Numbered from the stretch's first letter, positions 45,527 to 54,796 are shown. The stretch: DNA of 64,000 nt from Streptococcus vestibularis (GCA_010604095.1 JAABLG010000001.1:62001-126000); one strand, 5' to 3'. Numbers and translations: made by a program. The notes: generated by a model not told the origin, from the sequence alone.

Positions 45527-45748
45527 ATGTTGGTTTGGCGAGTTGTGACGGTGGTGGAATTGCTTGTGTTTGCCCTTTTGGTAGCCTTTATCTTGCTTAG
45601 ACCAGCAGATGCAACAGGTGTTGATAATAGCCTGACTATGCAGCTAATCAGTCTTGGTTTGATTGCCTTCTTATACTTGCCATTTCTCATAGGTCAAGTT
45701 ATCTGGTACATTATCCTAAAAACAAGAAAGTCGTCTACCTCTCTCTGA
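45527..45748 (+). CDS. Small two-helix membrane protein
   Basis: A 73-residue protein with two membrane segments (about residues 6-24 and 41-65), a short polar loop and a basic C-terminus (KTRKSSTSL). The ribosome-binding site AAAGAAGG is about 8 nt from the ATG. Family not recognised; it resembles uncharacterised streptococcal small membrane proteins. Oriented divergently from the TetR gene. Confidence 0.65.
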   Translation: MLVWRVVTVVELLVFALLVAFILLRPADATGVDNSLTMQLISLGLIAFLYLPFLIGQVIWYIILKTRKSSTSL

Positions 45749-45813
45749 TGGTCAAGAGGAGGACTATTACTTTAATTGAAGAAGTTGATTGACTACTATT
45801 GCAATATCATAGA

Positions 45814-45848
45814 ATAAAGAGGCAGAAATTGATTTTCTGTCTCTTTAT
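45814..45848. terminator. Bidirectional terminator
   Basis: ATAAAGAGGCAGAAA pairs with TTTCTGTCTCTTTAT. The stem has A and T flanks that would work on both strands. Confidence 0.75.
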
Positions 45849-45947
45849 ATCTTTTATCGTCATGAGTTTAGTGTTTTTTCCTTGATTTTGAGAGCTTTTT
45901 AAGACTTGAGGAGCCAGCTTCCAGATGAAATTTCGTCCAAATTAGGC

Positions 45948-45953
45948 TATAAT
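45948..45953 (+). promoter_or_regulatory. -10 element giving a probably leaderless mRNA
   Basis: TATAAT at 45948-45953 ends 7 nt before the ATG at 45961. No Shine-Dalgarno is seen before the ATG. Confidence 0.5.
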
Positions 45954-45960
45954 TGTTAAT

Positions 45961-46959
45961 ATGAAAGTTCTACTTTATCTTGAAGGAAAATCGGTTCTTG
46001 AAAAATCAGGAATTGGTCGGGCTCTCCACCATCAGATGCATGCCTTGGACTTGGCGGGGATTCCCTATACAACAGACATCTTGGGTGATTACGATGTTGT
46101 TCATATCAATACTTACGGACCACGCAGTTTGATGTTGTTGCATGCTGCCAAACGTCGTGGCAAGAAGGTCATCATGCATGGTCATTCGACACGTGAGGAC
46201 TTTGAAAATTCATTCATCGGTTCCAACTTGATGGCCCCTCTTTTTGGGAAATACTTGGCCCACATGTATCAAAAGGCTGACTATGTGATTACGCCATCTG
46301 AGTATTCCAAAAAGTTGATTCAGTCTTACGGGGTAACTACGCCGATTATTGCTGTTTCAAATGGTATTGATTTGAAAAAATACGGTAAGGACCCACACAA
46401 GGAAAAAGTCTTCCGTGACTATTTTGGCATTAAGGAAGGACAGCCAGTTGTGATTTGTGCTGGCCTTTATTTTCAACGTAAGGGGATCGAAGACTTTGTC
46501 AAGGTTGCTGAGAAGATGCCGCATGTTCGATTCATCTGGTTAGGCAGTATCAGTAAGTGGTTGATTCCTAAGAAAATTCGAGACATTGTCAATGGTAAGC
46601 ATCCTGATAATGTCAGCTTCCCAGGTTATTTTAAGGGGGCGGTTTTTCAGGGGGCTATGAGTGGCGCCAGTGCTTTCTTTTTCCCATCTTACGAGGAAAC
46701 AGAAGGAATTGTGGTACTTGAAGCCTTTGCTAGTTATCAGCATGTGGTCTTGCGTGACATTCCAGTTTATGAGGGCTGGGTTGACGACACGGCTGCCACA
46801 TTTGGACATAATGTGGATGAATTTGTAGTGGCCTTGCAAGATATTATTGATGGTAAAGTGGACAAACGTGAAGCAGGGTACAAGGTTGCGGAAAGTCGCT
46901 CGATTGATGATGTGGCTCAGAAACTTGTAGAAGCCTACAAAGAAGTATTGGAGATTTAA
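45961..46959 (+). CDS. cpoA: GT4 glycosyltransferase, CpoA-like (glycolipid galactosyltransferase)
   Basis: A 332-residue GT-B fold glycosyltransferase. The N-terminus MKVLLYLEGKSVLEKSGIGR and the GT4 signature FFFPSYEETEGIVVLEAFA (E-x7-E) near residue 240 are visible. CpoA of pneumococcus adds galactose to monoglucosyl-diacylglycerol to make the lipoteichoic acid anchor. The tandem arrangement with the next glucosyltransferase gene is the same. Stop and next start are adjacent (TAA-ATG). Start has no Shine-Dalgarno; see promoter. Confidence 0.82.
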   Translation: MKVLLYLEGKSVLEKSGIGRALHHQMHALDLAGIPYTTDILGDYDVVHINTYGPRSLMLLHAAKRRGKKVIMHGHSTREDFENSFIGSNLMAPLFGKYLAHMYQKADYVITPSEYSKKLIQSYGVTTPIIAVSNGIDLKKYGKDPHKEKVFRDYFGIKEGQPVVICAGLYFQRKGIEDFVKVAEKMPHVRFIWLGSISKWLIPKKIRDIVNGKHPDNVSFPGYFKGAVFQGAMSGASAFFFPSYEETEGIVVLEAFASYQHVVLRDIPVYEGWVDDTAATFGHNVDEFVVALQDIIDGKVDKREAGYKVAESRSIDDVAQKLVEAYKEVLEI

Positions 46960-48282
46960 ATGCGTATCGGATTGTTTACAGATACCTATTTTCCACAGGT
47001 ATCCGGTGTTGCGACGAGCATTCGCACATTGAAGACGCAGTTGGAAAAAATGGGGCATACGGTCTTTATCTTTACAACAACTGATAAGGATGTTGATCGC
47101 TATGAGGATTGGCAGATTGTCCGTATTCCTAGTGTGCCTTTCTTTGCCTTTAAGGACCGACGTGTGGCTTATCGTGGCTTTTCTAAGGCACTGGAGATTG
47201 CCAAGCAATATAAGCTAGATATTATTCATACGCAGACTGAATTTTCTTTGGGTCTTCTTGGAATTGCGATTGCGCGTGAACTCAAGATTCCTGTCGTGCA
47301 TACCTATCATACGCAATACGAGGACTACGTTCGCTACATTGCCAAGGGCATGGTGATTCGACCAAGCATGGTTAAGTACATTGTTCGTGGCTTTATGAGT
47401 GATTTGGATGGGGTCATTTGTCCGAGTGAAATTGTTTATGACCTTCTCCTTAAGTATAAGATAGCAGCTGAGAAACGTGTTATTCCAACTGGTATTGAAC
47501 TTGAAAAATTCCAACGCCCAGAAATCACCGAAGAGGATAAGGAGGACTTGAGAGCCAAACTTGGTATTGCTTCTGATGAGATTATGTTGCTGAGCCTTTC
47601 TCGTATTTCTTATGAGAAAAACATTCAGGCAATCCTAGCAGCATTACCATCTGTCTTAAAGGAAGAAGAAAAGGTTCGTCTGGTTGTTGCCGGTGCTGGG
47701 CCTTATCTGGAAGACCTTAAGTCGCAGACTGCTAAACTTGGTATTGAGGACAAGGTGATTTTCACTGGTATGATTGCGCCTAGTGAAACGGCACTTTATT
47801 ATAAGGCTGCTGACTTCTTTATTTCAGCATCAACCAGTGAGACTCAGGGCTTGACCTATCTGGAAGCCTTGGCAAGTGGTACCCCAGTTATTGCGCATGG
47901 TAATCTTTATTTGGATAATGTGATTACAGACCAAATGTTTGGAACACTTTATTATCATGATAATGACTTGGCGGGTGCTATTTTGGAAGCAGCCATTGCA
48001 ACACCTCAAAAAGATGAGAATAAGTGGTCTAAAAAGCTCTATGAGATTTCTGCAGAAAACTTTGGAAAACGTGTTTATGAGTACTATTTGGATTTGACCA
48101 TTTCTAAGGATTTCCACAATGATTTGAATGGTGAAGATAGCACCATGAAACGGTTGACTCGAATGGTGACCTATCTACCTACGAAGGCTATCACCCTGCC
48201 TGTTAACGGATCTGTTCGCATCCTCAAAGGGTCTGCCAAGCAGGTCAAGAAAATCCGCAATATTACAAGACTTTTGGATTAA
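46960..48282 (+). CDS. 1,2-diacylglycerol 3-alpha-glucosyltransferase
   Basis: A 440-residue GT4 enzyme. MRIGLFTDTYFPQVSGVATS and HTQTEFSLG are typical of the N-terminal acceptor domain; SATSETQGLTYLEALASGTPV-like residues (SASTSETQGLTYLEALASGT, about 288-307) form the donor-binding E-x7-E motif. It makes monoglucosyl-diacylglycerol, the substrate of the CpoA-type enzyme. The C-terminal basic helix (KQVKKIRNI) suggests peripheral membrane binding. It starts directly after cpoA behind TTGGAG. Confidence 0.87.
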   Translation: MRIGLFTDTYFPQVSGVATSIRTLKTQLEKMGHTVFIFTTTDKDVDRYEDWQIVRIPSVPFFAFKDRRVAYRGFSKALEIAKQYKLDIIHTQTEFSLGLLGIAIARELKIPVVHTYHTQYEDYVRYIAKGMVIRPSMVKYIVRGFMSDLDGVICPSEIVYDLLLKYKIAAEKRVIPTGIELEKFQRPEITEEDKEDLRAKLGIASDEIMLLSLSRISYEKNIQAILAALPSVLKEEEKVRLVVAGAGPYLEDLKSQTAKLGIEDKVIFTGMIAPSETALYYKAADFFISASTSETQGLTYLEALASGTPVIAHGNLYLDNVITDQMFGTLYYHDNDLAGAILEAAIATPQKDENKWSKKLYEISAENFGKRVYEYYLDLTISKDFHNDLNGEDSTMKRLTRMVTYLPTKAITLPVNGSVRILKGSAKQVKKIRNITRLLD

Positions 48283-48348
48283 GTAAGTGCTTAGCTTTTC
48301 ATCGTTTTACAAAAATCTGAGAATTGCTTCATAAAAGAGATAATTAGC

Positions 48349-48376
48349 TTGAAAAATTACAGTTTCATGCTATAAT
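48349..48376 (+). promoter_or_regulatory. Promoter of the T-box transcript
   Basis: TTGAAA (48349-48354) and TGC-TATAAT (48368-48376), 16 nt between the hexamers, with an extended -10. Confidence 0.75.
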
Positions 48377-48383
48377 AACGCAT

Positions 48384-48600
48384 AGAGACATATCAGTCAT
48401 GGGAAATCTTTTAGAGAGCGTGTGGTGCTGGAAATCACGCAGAGGACATGATTGGGACTACTCGATTAACTTTTTATGCAAACATAAAACGGTGGCCACG
48501 TTAGAGCCAATCAGAGGTGTAGGACAAACTCGTTTTTTGTCGTACACGAACTAAGGTGGAACCACGTTGCGACGTCCTTTTGAGGATGTCGTTTTTTATG
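48384..48600 (+). ncRNA. T-box leader, probably threonine-specific
   Basis: The T-box core AAGGTGGAACCACG is at about 48552-48565, followed by the terminator GCGACGTCC-TTTTGA-GGATGTCG with TTTTTT (about 48569-48597). Upstream is a stem I region with GGTGCTGGAAATCACGC. GGGACTACTCG is a likely specifier loop with ACT (Thr). Uncharged tRNA-Thr would favour antitermination. thrS is the second gene downstream, which supports threonine. Confidence 0.88.
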
Positions 48601-48742
48601 TTGTATGAGGGTGCTTTAACAATTTTAAACTGTCTAGTTTAGCTAGGAAATTTTACTTTGTGATTCATGCTCTCTCTTTAATTACTGCAAGAGCTGTTTA
48701 GAGCACAAGGTGATATTATCTTTTTAGTTGAAGGAGAATATG

Positions 48743-49135
48743 ATGGGGTTCAAATTTGAAGCTATCAAGGCCTACTTGATTGACCACGGTTTGGATGCTA
48801 GTCTTGCTGAGACCATGCACGCTATCTATGCTACTAGGAGAATCGGTAAGTCAACCTTTGCTAATTTCCTAATTGTTTTTACAGAAACAGAGGTTTTGAT
48901 TATTTCTATAACTCTTTTAGGAAAATTAGGAGATATTATCGCCAAATTTCCTGAAGAGACGATTAAGTCTTATCAGTTTAAGAAACGCTTGTTTATTGGT
49001 TATAAACTTCGCCTATTTCTAACTGATGGTAAGGAGATAGACTTCAATGTCAACAAGATATTGATTGGAGCAGGTTGGCATAATACGGAATTGCAAAGCA
49101 TCCTAGAAACAAACTACTACAACAAAAATAATTAA
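48743..49135 (+). CDS. Bacterial PH-like domain protein between the T-box and thrS
   Basis: A 130-residue protein. ATG 48743 is chosen because AAGGAG (48731-48736) is 6 nt before it. After an N-terminal helical segment (MGFKFEAIKAYLIDHGLDAS) come alternating hydrophobic strands (FANFLIVFTETEVLIISITL, KKRLFIGYKLRLFLTDGKEI) that look like a bPH/YokE-type domain. Function unknown. It is odd that it sits between a threonine T-box and thrS, so it should be under threonine control unless a second promoter exists in the 48600-48730 gap. Confidence 0.65.
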   Translation: MGFKFEAIKAYLIDHGLDASLAETMHAIYATRRIGKSTFANFLIVFTETEVLIISITLLGKLGDIIAKFPEETIKSYQFKKRLFIGYKLRLFLTDGKEIDFNVNKILIGAGWHNTELQSILETNYYNKNN

Positions 49136-49148
49136 TAGAAAGGACGAA

Positions 49149-49170
49149 GGGGCTCATCCTATAGAGCCCT
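49149..49170 (+). promoter_or_regulatory. Hairpin between Shine-Dalgarno and thrS start
   Basis: GGGCTC (49150-49155) pairs with GAGCCC (49164-49169). AAAGGA (49139-49144) lies before the hairpin, and no Shine-Dalgarno lies between it and the ATG at 49183. Confidence 0.5.
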
Positions 49171-49182
49171 GACATCTAAATT

Positions 49183-51129
49183 ATGATTCACATTACTTTT
49201 CCAGATGGCGCTGTTCGTGAATTCGAATCTGGCGTTACAACTTTTGAAATTGCACAATCTATCAGCAATTCTTTGGCTAAAAAAGCTCTTGCTGGTAAAT
49301 TCAACGGCAAATTGATTGACACAACTCGTGCCATCACTGAAGACGGGAGTATCGAAATCGTGACACCTGATCATGAAGATGCCCTTCCAATCTTGCGTCA
49401 CTCAGCGGCTCACTTGTTTGCCCAAGCAGCTCGTCGTCTCTTCCCAGATATCCATTTGGGTGTTGGCCCAGCCATCGAAGATGGTTTCTACTACGATACG
49501 GATAATCAAGCGGGGCAAATCTCTAACGAAGACCTTCCTCGTATTGAAGAAGAAATGAAGAAAATCGTGAAAGAAAACTTCCCTTCTATTCGTGAAGAAG
49601 TGACTAAGGATGAAGCGCGTGAAATCTTCAAAAACGATCCTTACAAGTTGGAATTGATTGAAGAACACTCAGAAGACGAAGGTGGTTTGACTATCTACCG
49701 TCAAGGTGAATACGTTGACCTTTGCCGTGGCCCTCACGTGCCATCAACTGGTCGTATCCAAATCTTCCACCTCTTGAATGTTGCGGGTGCTTACTGGCGT
49801 GGAAATAGTGACAATGCCATGATGCAACGTATCTATGGTACAGCTTGGTTCGACAAAAAAGATCTTAAAACATATCTTAAACGTCTCGAAGAAGCTAAAG
49901 AACGTGACCACCGTAAACTTGGTAAAGAGCTTGATTTGTTCATGATTTCTCAAGAAGTCGGTCAGGGGCTTCCATTCTGGTTGCCAAATGGTGCGACTAT
50001 CCGTCGTGAGTTGGAACGTTATATCGTTGATAAAGAAGTAGCAGCAGGCTACCAACACGTTTATACGCCACCAATTGCATCAGTTGAACTTTATAAAACT
50101 TCAGGTCACTGGGATCATTACCGTGAAGACATGTTCCCTCCAATGGATATGGGAGATGGGGAAGAATTTGTCCTTCGTCCAATGAACTGCCCACACCACA
50201 TCGAAGTCTACAAACACCATGTTCACTCTTACCGTGAATTGCCAATCCGTATCGCTGAAATCGGTATGATGCACCGTTATGAAAAATCAGGTGCCCTTAC
50301 AGGTCTTCAACGTGTTCGTGAAATGTCACTTAACGATGGACATACTTTCGTTGCTCCAGAACAAATCGAAGATGAATTCAAGAAAATCCTTCAATTGATT
50401 ATTGATGTTTATGAAGACTTTAACTTAACGGATTACCGTTTCCGTTTGTCTTATCGTGACCCTGCAGATAAGCACAAATACTTTGACAATGATGAAATGT
50501 GGGAAAATGCGCAACGCATGTTGAAAGCGGCTGTTGATGATATGGGTGTTGAGTACTATGAAGCCGAAGGAGAAGCAGCCTTCTATGGACCAAAATTGGA
50601 TATCCAAGTTAAAACTGCTCTTGGAAAAGAAGAAACTCTTTCTACTATTCAGTTGGACTTCTTGCTTCCAGAACGTTTTGACCTTCACTACATCGGAGCT
50701 GATGGTGAAGAACACCGTCCAGTCATGATTCACCGTGGGGTTATCTCAACTATGGAACGCTTCACAGCTATTCTGATTGAAAACTACAAGGGTGCTTTCC
50801 CAACATGGCTTGCCCCTCACCAAGTAACCCTTATTCCAGTATCTAACGAAAAACACGTGGACTACGCATGGGAAGTGGCTAAGGAACTTCGTGATCGTGG
50901 TGTCCGTGCCGAAGTAGATGAACGTAATGAAAAAATGCAGTTCAAGATTCGTGCTTCTCAAACGCAAAAAATTCCTTACCAATTGATTGTTGGTGACAAG
51001 GAAATGGAAGATGGAACTGTTAACGTTCGTCGTTATGGTCAAAAACAAACACACACTGAGACTGTTTCAGAATTTGTAGAGAATATCCTTGCTGATATCG
51101 CTCGCAAATCACGCCCAGATGCCGAATAA
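49183..51129 (+). CDS. thrS: Threonyl-tRNA synthetase
   Basis: A 648-residue class II synthetase: TGS domain (about residues 1-63), editing/SAD domain with [17 protein letters not shown], catalytic core with [13 protein letters not shown] and [13 protein letters not shown], motif 3 [17 protein letters not shown], and a C-terminal anticodon-binding domain. The N-terminus [15 protein letters not shown] is canonical, so the start is secure although no Shine-Dalgarno is close. It is expected to be controlled by the T-box at 48384. Confidence 0.97.
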   Translation: MIHITFPDGAVREFESGVTTFEIAQSISNSLAKKALAGKFNGKLIDTTRAITEDGSIEIVTPDHEDALPILRHSAAHLFAQAARRLFPDIHLGVGPAIEDGFYYDTDNQAGQISNEDLPRIEEEMKKIVKENFPSIREEVTKDEAREIFKNDPYKLELIEEHSEDEGGLTIYRQGEYVDLCRGPHVPSTGRIQIFHLLNVAGAYWRGNSDNAMMQRIYGTAWFDKKDLKTYLKRLEEAKERDHRKLGKELDLFMISQEVGQGLPFWLPNGATIRRELERYIVDKEVAAGYQHVYTPPIASVELYKTSGHWDHYREDMFPPMDMGDGEEFVLRPMNCPHHIEVYKHHVHSYRELPIRIAEIGMMHRYEKSGALTGLQRVREMSLNDGHTFVAPEQIEDEFKKILQLIIDVYEDFNLTDYRFRLSYRDPADKHKYFDNDEMWENAQRMLKAAVDDMGVEYYEAEGEAAFYGPKLDIQVKTALGKEETLSTIQLDFLLPERFDLHYIGADGEEHRPVMIHRGVISTMERFTAILIENYKGAFPTWLAPHQVTLIPVSNEKHVDYAWEVAKELRDRGVRAEVDERNEKMQFKIRASQTQKIPYQLIVGDKEMEDGTVNVRRYGQKQTHTETVSEFVENILADIARKSRPDAE

Positions 51130-51133
51130 ATAA

Positions 51134-51164
51134 AGGGTCGGTTAGCTAAGCTAACTGACTTTTT
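51134..51164 (+). terminator. Terminator of thrS
   Basis: GGTCGGTTAGC-TAA-GCTAACTGAC followed by TTTTT. Confidence 0.85.
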
Positions 51165-51177
51165 AGTAGGATAAACC

Positions 51178-52119
51178 ATGCCTGTTTTTATGAAAAGACT
51201 TTTATTTCTGCTGGGGGCATTCCTAGTCTTATTACTAACTAGCTTTACCTATCATAGATTAGCCTTGCAAAGAGAAAAGGCCTCTCTAACACCTAAAGGT
51301 CAACTGGTAGCTGTCAATGGACACAAAATGAGCGTCTTGGTAAAAGGAAACGGTCCGCAAACCCTAGTTTTTCTCTCTGGTGCTGGAACGGCTTCACCGA
51401 TCTTAGATTTTAAAGATGTGTATGATGGGCTTTCAGACAAGTATAGGATAGTCCTTGTTGAAAGAGCTGGTTATGGTTACAGTGAGGATACGTCTCAGTC
51501 AAGGGATGTTGCTGTAGTCCTTTCAGAAACACGTCAAGCACTTGCCAAAGCTCATGTGTCAGGTCCCTATATCGTGATCTCTCATTCGATGGCCTCATTA
51601 GAGACGCTCCTCTGGCAGGAAAACTACCCGAGTGAAGTAAAAGCTGTTGTTGGTCTTGACTGGGCCTTTCCAGAAAGTTATTCCCATTTGAAGAGGCATC
51701 CTCAGATGTTGCGTCTGGCCCGTTGGGGAAGTCAATTAGGTCTGCTAAGATTACTGCCGAGACAATTATATATGCCCAATGAGAATCTAAGTGATAGTGA
51801 CCGCCGTCTCTATCAAAAAATAGCTTACAGACAACTCTTGTCGCAAGCTATGTTAAATGAGAGCCTGTGTGTTAAAGAAAATGCTAAAAAGGTGAACTCC
51901 ACTAGCATCAAGTCACAAATGCCCGTGCTACTCATGGTCTCTAATGGAAAAGGGACAGGATTCAGTCAGGAGCAGTGGCGACACTATGCGACCAGTTTTG
52001 CGAAGAATCAGGAAAATATCGAACTGGCGTTTTATGATGCTCCCCATTATTTTTACCACTATCAGACCAAAGAAGTGATTAGAAGCATAGAGGATTTCAT
52101 ACAAGAGACAACTGATTAA
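51178..52119 (+). CDS. Membrane-anchored or secreted alpha/beta hydrolase
   Basis: A 313-residue protein with an N-terminal hydrophobic helix (about residues 7-24) after MKR, so anchored or exported. The hydrolase fold follows: FLSGAGTASP (oxyanion region), the acidic VERAGYGYSED, nucleophile elbow ISHSMASLETLL (Ser about residue 139), and a C-terminal His in APHYFYHY. The elbow is S-H-S-M-A rather than G-x-S-x-G, as in some esterase-like families. Substrate unknown. Confidence 0.82.
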   Translation: MPVFMKRLLFLLGAFLVLLLTSFTYHRLALQREKASLTPKGQLVAVNGHKMSVLVKGNGPQTLVFLSGAGTASPILDFKDVYDGLSDKYRIVLVERAGYGYSEDTSQSRDVAVVLSETRQALAKAHVSGPYIVISHSMASLETLLWQENYPSEVKAVVGLDWAFPESYSHLKRHPQMLRLARWGSQLGLLRLLPRQLYMPNENLSDSDRRLYQKIAYRQLLSQAMLNESLCVKENAKKVNSTSIKSQMPVLLMVSNGKGTGFSQEQWRHYATSFAKNQENIELAFYDAPHYFYHYQTKEVIRSIEDFIQETTD

Positions 52120-52138
52120 ATGATTGAGGAGAGATGTG

Positions 52139-53002
52139 ATGCTCATTGGTTCAAAAGCCTTTAATTGCTTATGGAAGGAATGGCAGGAAGAACACCAACC
52201 ATTGCAAGTACTTCAGTTATTGCTGGCTTATATAGAGATGCCAGAAGACCTATCTGGGGAACTTAAAGAAACCCAAGACTTATTATCTTATTTTGATCCT
52301 GACTTGGCGCCTCATGATTCCTTTTGGAAGGACATTGTTAGGCTAGTAGATTTGGCTTTTCCTGGCGATAGCTTGTCTCAGGAAGGCCTTGTAGAGCGCC
52401 AAATTCATCAGCTACGTTACCTGATTTCGAGTCAACAGGCCCAGTATGTGCGGAGGCATTATAAAAAGCCAGGGATGACGGACAAAGAGGCCTTGGCTGC
52501 CTATCTCAGATGGAAGCCATTTACCATGTTTGATCAGGGGCGTTTGCACCAGAAGATTGCTATCCGTGCTGGGAAGGTGGTTTATCCTGATGGGATTCCA
52601 AGTATCAATCTCAAGATTCTCCTTTATAATCGCATAGAGTTTATTTTGGATAGTCAGGGAAATTTTCTCAATGAGGTCGATGCTGAGAAGGTGACGGAGA
52701 GTGGCGTGGTTAATGGCGCCAGTTTCAACTATGGCAATTATAAGCGCCATTGGCAACTGGATGTGGAACCAGTCCAACCACATGATCCTGACTATCGTAA
52801 TCGGATGACAAAGGGCTTTCGATCTCCTAACAAATTGAGAAAGAAGTGGGGACGGAAAGCGCCTGAACAGTTTGATAAATCTTTCTACAATCCAAAAGGT
52901 ATCTATGCCCAGTCTCATAGGTCTTTGGCAAATGATGTCAAACGCCAAGCCAGAGCTTTTCTCGCTATGGTTTATGGCTTAAAACCGTTCCATACAAAGT
53001 AA
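52139..53002 (+). CDS. DUF3114-family protein
   Basis: A 287-residue protein, no membrane segment, charged, rich in His and Arg. The ATG at 52139 follows GAGGAGAGATGTG; a TTG at 52124 is less likely. Visible conserved-looking stretches include RWKPFTMFDQGRLHQKIAIR and NGASFNYGNYKRHWQLDVEP. It resembles the uncharacterised streptococcal DUF3114 family. No function can be assigned. Confidence 0.72.
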   Translation: MLIGSKAFNCLWKEWQEEHQPLQVLQLLLAYIEMPEDLSGELKETQDLLSYFDPDLAPHDSFWKDIVRLVDLAFPGDSLSQEGLVERQIHQLRYLISSQQAQYVRRHYKKPGMTDKEALAAYLRWKPFTMFDQGRLHQKIAIRAGKVVYPDGIPSINLKILLYNRIEFILDSQGNFLNEVDAEKVTESGVVNGASFNYGNYKRHWQLDVEPVQPHDPDYRNRMTKGFRSPNKLRKKWGRKAPEQFDKSFYNPKGIYAQSHRSLANDVKRQARAFLAMVYGLKPFHTK

Positions 53003-53017
53003 TCAAAGGAGTTTAAT

Positions 53018-53197
53018 ATGTCTAAACAACCCCAAAATAATAAGGGAACAGCGGTCCTAGGATCGCTAGTCTTTATGGCCTTATACGCCTTAGGTATTTG
53101 GCACAATGCTGTCCGAGGAAATATTCCCTTTCTCATTCTTTGGAGTGTCTTACTCCTTGTTAATATCAGCTATCTGATTTTCCGCTTGAAAAAATAA
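53018..53197 (+). CDS. Small two-helix membrane protein (59 residues)
   Basis: ATG at 53018 follows AAAGGAG with good spacing. The 59-residue product has a polar Gln/Asn-rich N-terminus (MSKQPQNNKG), two membrane helices (about residues 12-27 and 36-54) and a basic end (RLKK). It starts 15 nt after the DUF3114 gene and is probably co-transcribed. Family unknown. Confidence 0.72.
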   Translation: MSKQPQNNKGTAVLGSLVFMALYALGIWHNAVRGNIPFLILWSVLLLVNISYLIFRLKK

Positions 53198-53247
53198 AAA
53201 ATAAGACAGACCTGAATTATTGTGTATTCAGGTCTGTCTTATTTTTT
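53198..53247. terminator. Strong bidirectional terminator
   Basis: AATAAGACAGACCTGAAT pairs with ATTCAGGTCTGTCTTATT. T runs lie on both strands between convergent genes. Confidence 0.9.
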
Positions 53248-53262
53248 ATATTCAATTATAGC

Positions 53263-53454
53263 TTACCACTTGCTTTCTTCGGGGATAATAATCCAGCAAA
53301 TGATGTAGAAAAGAAAACCAGTTCCGAATAAGAAAATCGCTGCGGCCCAGATGAGGCGAATAATGACAGGGTCAATTTCAAGATAATTGGCGATACCAGA
53401 ACAAACACCGGCGATGATCTTGTTGTTTGGATCTCGTCTGAGTTCTTTTTTCAT
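53263..53454 (-). CDS. PspC-domain membrane protein
   Basis: A 63-residue protein that is essentially one PspC domain: RRDPNNKIIAGVCSGIANYL, then the hydrophobic helix region and IICWIIIPEE. PspC proteins are tied to cell-envelope stress in other bacteria; no other psp genes are adjacent. Minus-strand gene with an upstream AGGTAAATC-type ribosome-binding site. Confidence 0.88.
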   Translation of the reverse strand: MKKELRRDPNNKIIAGVCSGIANYLEIDPVIIRLIWAAAIFLFGTGFLFYIICWIIIPEESKW

Positions 53455-53512
53455 ATGATTTACCTCCGTATGGCCTTATTATATCATAACTATTTGAAAC
53501 CTAGTATTAGTT

Positions 53513-54190
53513 TTAAGGAAGCATGAAATAGACGATTCCCATGTATTGAAGGGCTGAAGCCAACATGATAAAGAGGTGCCAAATCATGTGGAAGTATGGC
53601 TTTTTCTTAGCATAGAAGGCGGCACCGATAGTGTATGACAATCCTCCAGCAAGCATGAGTCCCCAAAAAGCAGGTCCTGTCTTAGTGATGATAGCAGGGA
53701 TAATGAAGATTACCAACCAACCCATCATCAAATAGAGGAAGAGAGAGAACTTTTCATTGATTTTTTTGGCAAAGATTTTGTAGAGAATACCAAAAATCGT
53801 TGTTCCCCATTGGAGAATGATGATGCTGTAACCTAGCCAACCGCCAACTAGCGAGAGGGCAACAGGCGTATAGCTCCCAGCAATGGCAATGTAAATCATG
53901 CTGTGGTCAATGATACGTAGGACCATTTTGTGGGGTGAGTTGTAATCCATGGCATGGTAGATGGCTGAGCTCAAAAACATGAGGAAGAGGCTGATGACGA
54001 AAACAGACATTCCTACAGCAGCAGTCATGCCATAACCGTTGTTGGCATGGACGGCAGTGATTGGCAATAGGACCAGCATGGCTATAGCTCCGACAGCATG
54101 AGTCACGCTATTAGCCACTTCCTCACCAAAGCTAAGTTTTTTACTGAGTTTGAGGTTGGGAGAAGTATTAAAAGTAGCAGTATTAGACAT
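53513..54190 (-). CDS. Hemolysin III family (PAQR/TrhA) membrane protein
   Basis: A 225-residue, seven-helix protein. The start MSNTATFNTS is preferred over an ATG 15 nt upstream because GGAGGAAACA precedes it. Family motifs: GEEVANSVTHAVGA, SSAIYHAMDY, DHSMIYIAIAGSYTP, and FHMIWHLFIM, which carry the His/Ser/Asp metal site. The start overlaps the end of the DUF1836 gene by 8 nt, so the two are coupled. The role may be membrane energetics; haemolysis is not established for this member. Confidence 0.9.
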   Translation of the reverse strand: MSNTATFNTSPNLKLSKKLSFGEEVANSVTHAVGAIAMLVLLPITAVHANNGYGMTAAVGMSVFVISLFLMFLSSAIYHAMDYNSPHKMVLRIIDHSMIYIAIAGSYTPVALSLVGGWLGYSIIILQWGTTIFGILYKIFAKKINEKFSLFLYLMMGWLVIFIIPAIITKTGPAFWGLMLAGGLSYTIGAAFYAKKKPYFHMIWHLFIMLASALQYMGIVYFMLP

Positions 54191-54632
54191 TGTTTCCTCC
54201 TTCAAGGTCGTTCAAAAGTTGATGGGTAGCTCGGTAGCACTGTAGGGTCTGACAGGCCGATAAGATGACTTGCGGTGCATCCTGGGGAATTTGACCATTC
54301 ATGCAGGCGACAAAGTCATTGTAGTAGGCCTTCTGGCTTTCGGCATCTGTTCGTAGAATTTCCAAGGTTTTCGCAATCTCAGAAATCTCAAAAACGGTCT
54401 TTAGACTCGTAATCACAATAAGTCTGGCTACTTGAGCAGCATTGTATTTTTTCTTGATAGGTTTTGCGACATGGCCATGCTTGACATAATTATTGACCAT
54501 AGAGGCGGTTAGCCCCTTGTCGTTTGGTCCCAAAGTGCTCTGGGTGACCTGATTGACATAGAGCAAAACCTGATCCAAATAGAGTTCAATCTCTGGTAAT
54601 TCCTCCCAGAGAGGGTAGTGTTGTGTTGTCAA
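54183..54632 (-). CDS. DUF1836 family, MerR-like helix-turn-helix protein
   Basis: A 149-residue protein typical of DUF1836: YLDQVLLYVNQVTQSTLG, then the helix-turn-helix-like segment GLTASMVNNYVKHGHVAKP and KKKYNAAQVARLIVITSLK. It is probably DNA-binding. An 8-5-8 palindrome lies just downstream of its promoter, which suggests autoregulation. It forms an operon with the hemolysin III gene. Confidence 0.85.
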   Translation of the reverse strand: MTTQHYPLWEELPEIELYLDQVLLYVNQVTQSTLGPNDKGLTASMVNNYVKHGHVAKPIKKKYNAAQVARLIVITSLKTVFEISEIAKTLEILRTDAESQKAYYNDFVACMNGQIPQDAPQVILSACQTLQCYRATHQLLNDLEGGNNV

Positions 54633-54649
54633 ATTATAAAAACCTCTTT

Positions 54650-54696
54650 ATCTAGTTTCCATAACTAGATTATAACATTATAGAAATTCAAGTCAA
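54650..54696 (-). promoter_or_regulatory. Promoter and palindromic operator of the DUF1836-hemolysin III operon
   Basis: On the minus strand TTGACT and TATAAT are 16 nt apart (plus-strand 54691-54696 and 54669-54674). The palindrome ATCTAGTT-TCCAT-AACTAGAT (54650-54670) sits at the transcription start, overlapping the end of the -10. Confidence 0.65.
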
Positions 54697-54715
54697 GTCA
54701 GAACTCGTGAGACAT

Positions 54716-54750
54716 AAAAAAGATGTTGAGATAATATTTCCAACATCTTT
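54716..54750 (-). terminator. Terminator of mvaS-mvaA
   Basis: Minus-strand AAGATGTTG ... CAACATCTT followed by TTTTTA. It lies between mvaA and the DUF1836 promoter. Confidence 0.8.
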
Positions 54751-54796
54751 ATTTGTTATTCAATAAGATTATGTGATTTTTTGGACTGTTCTTCTA

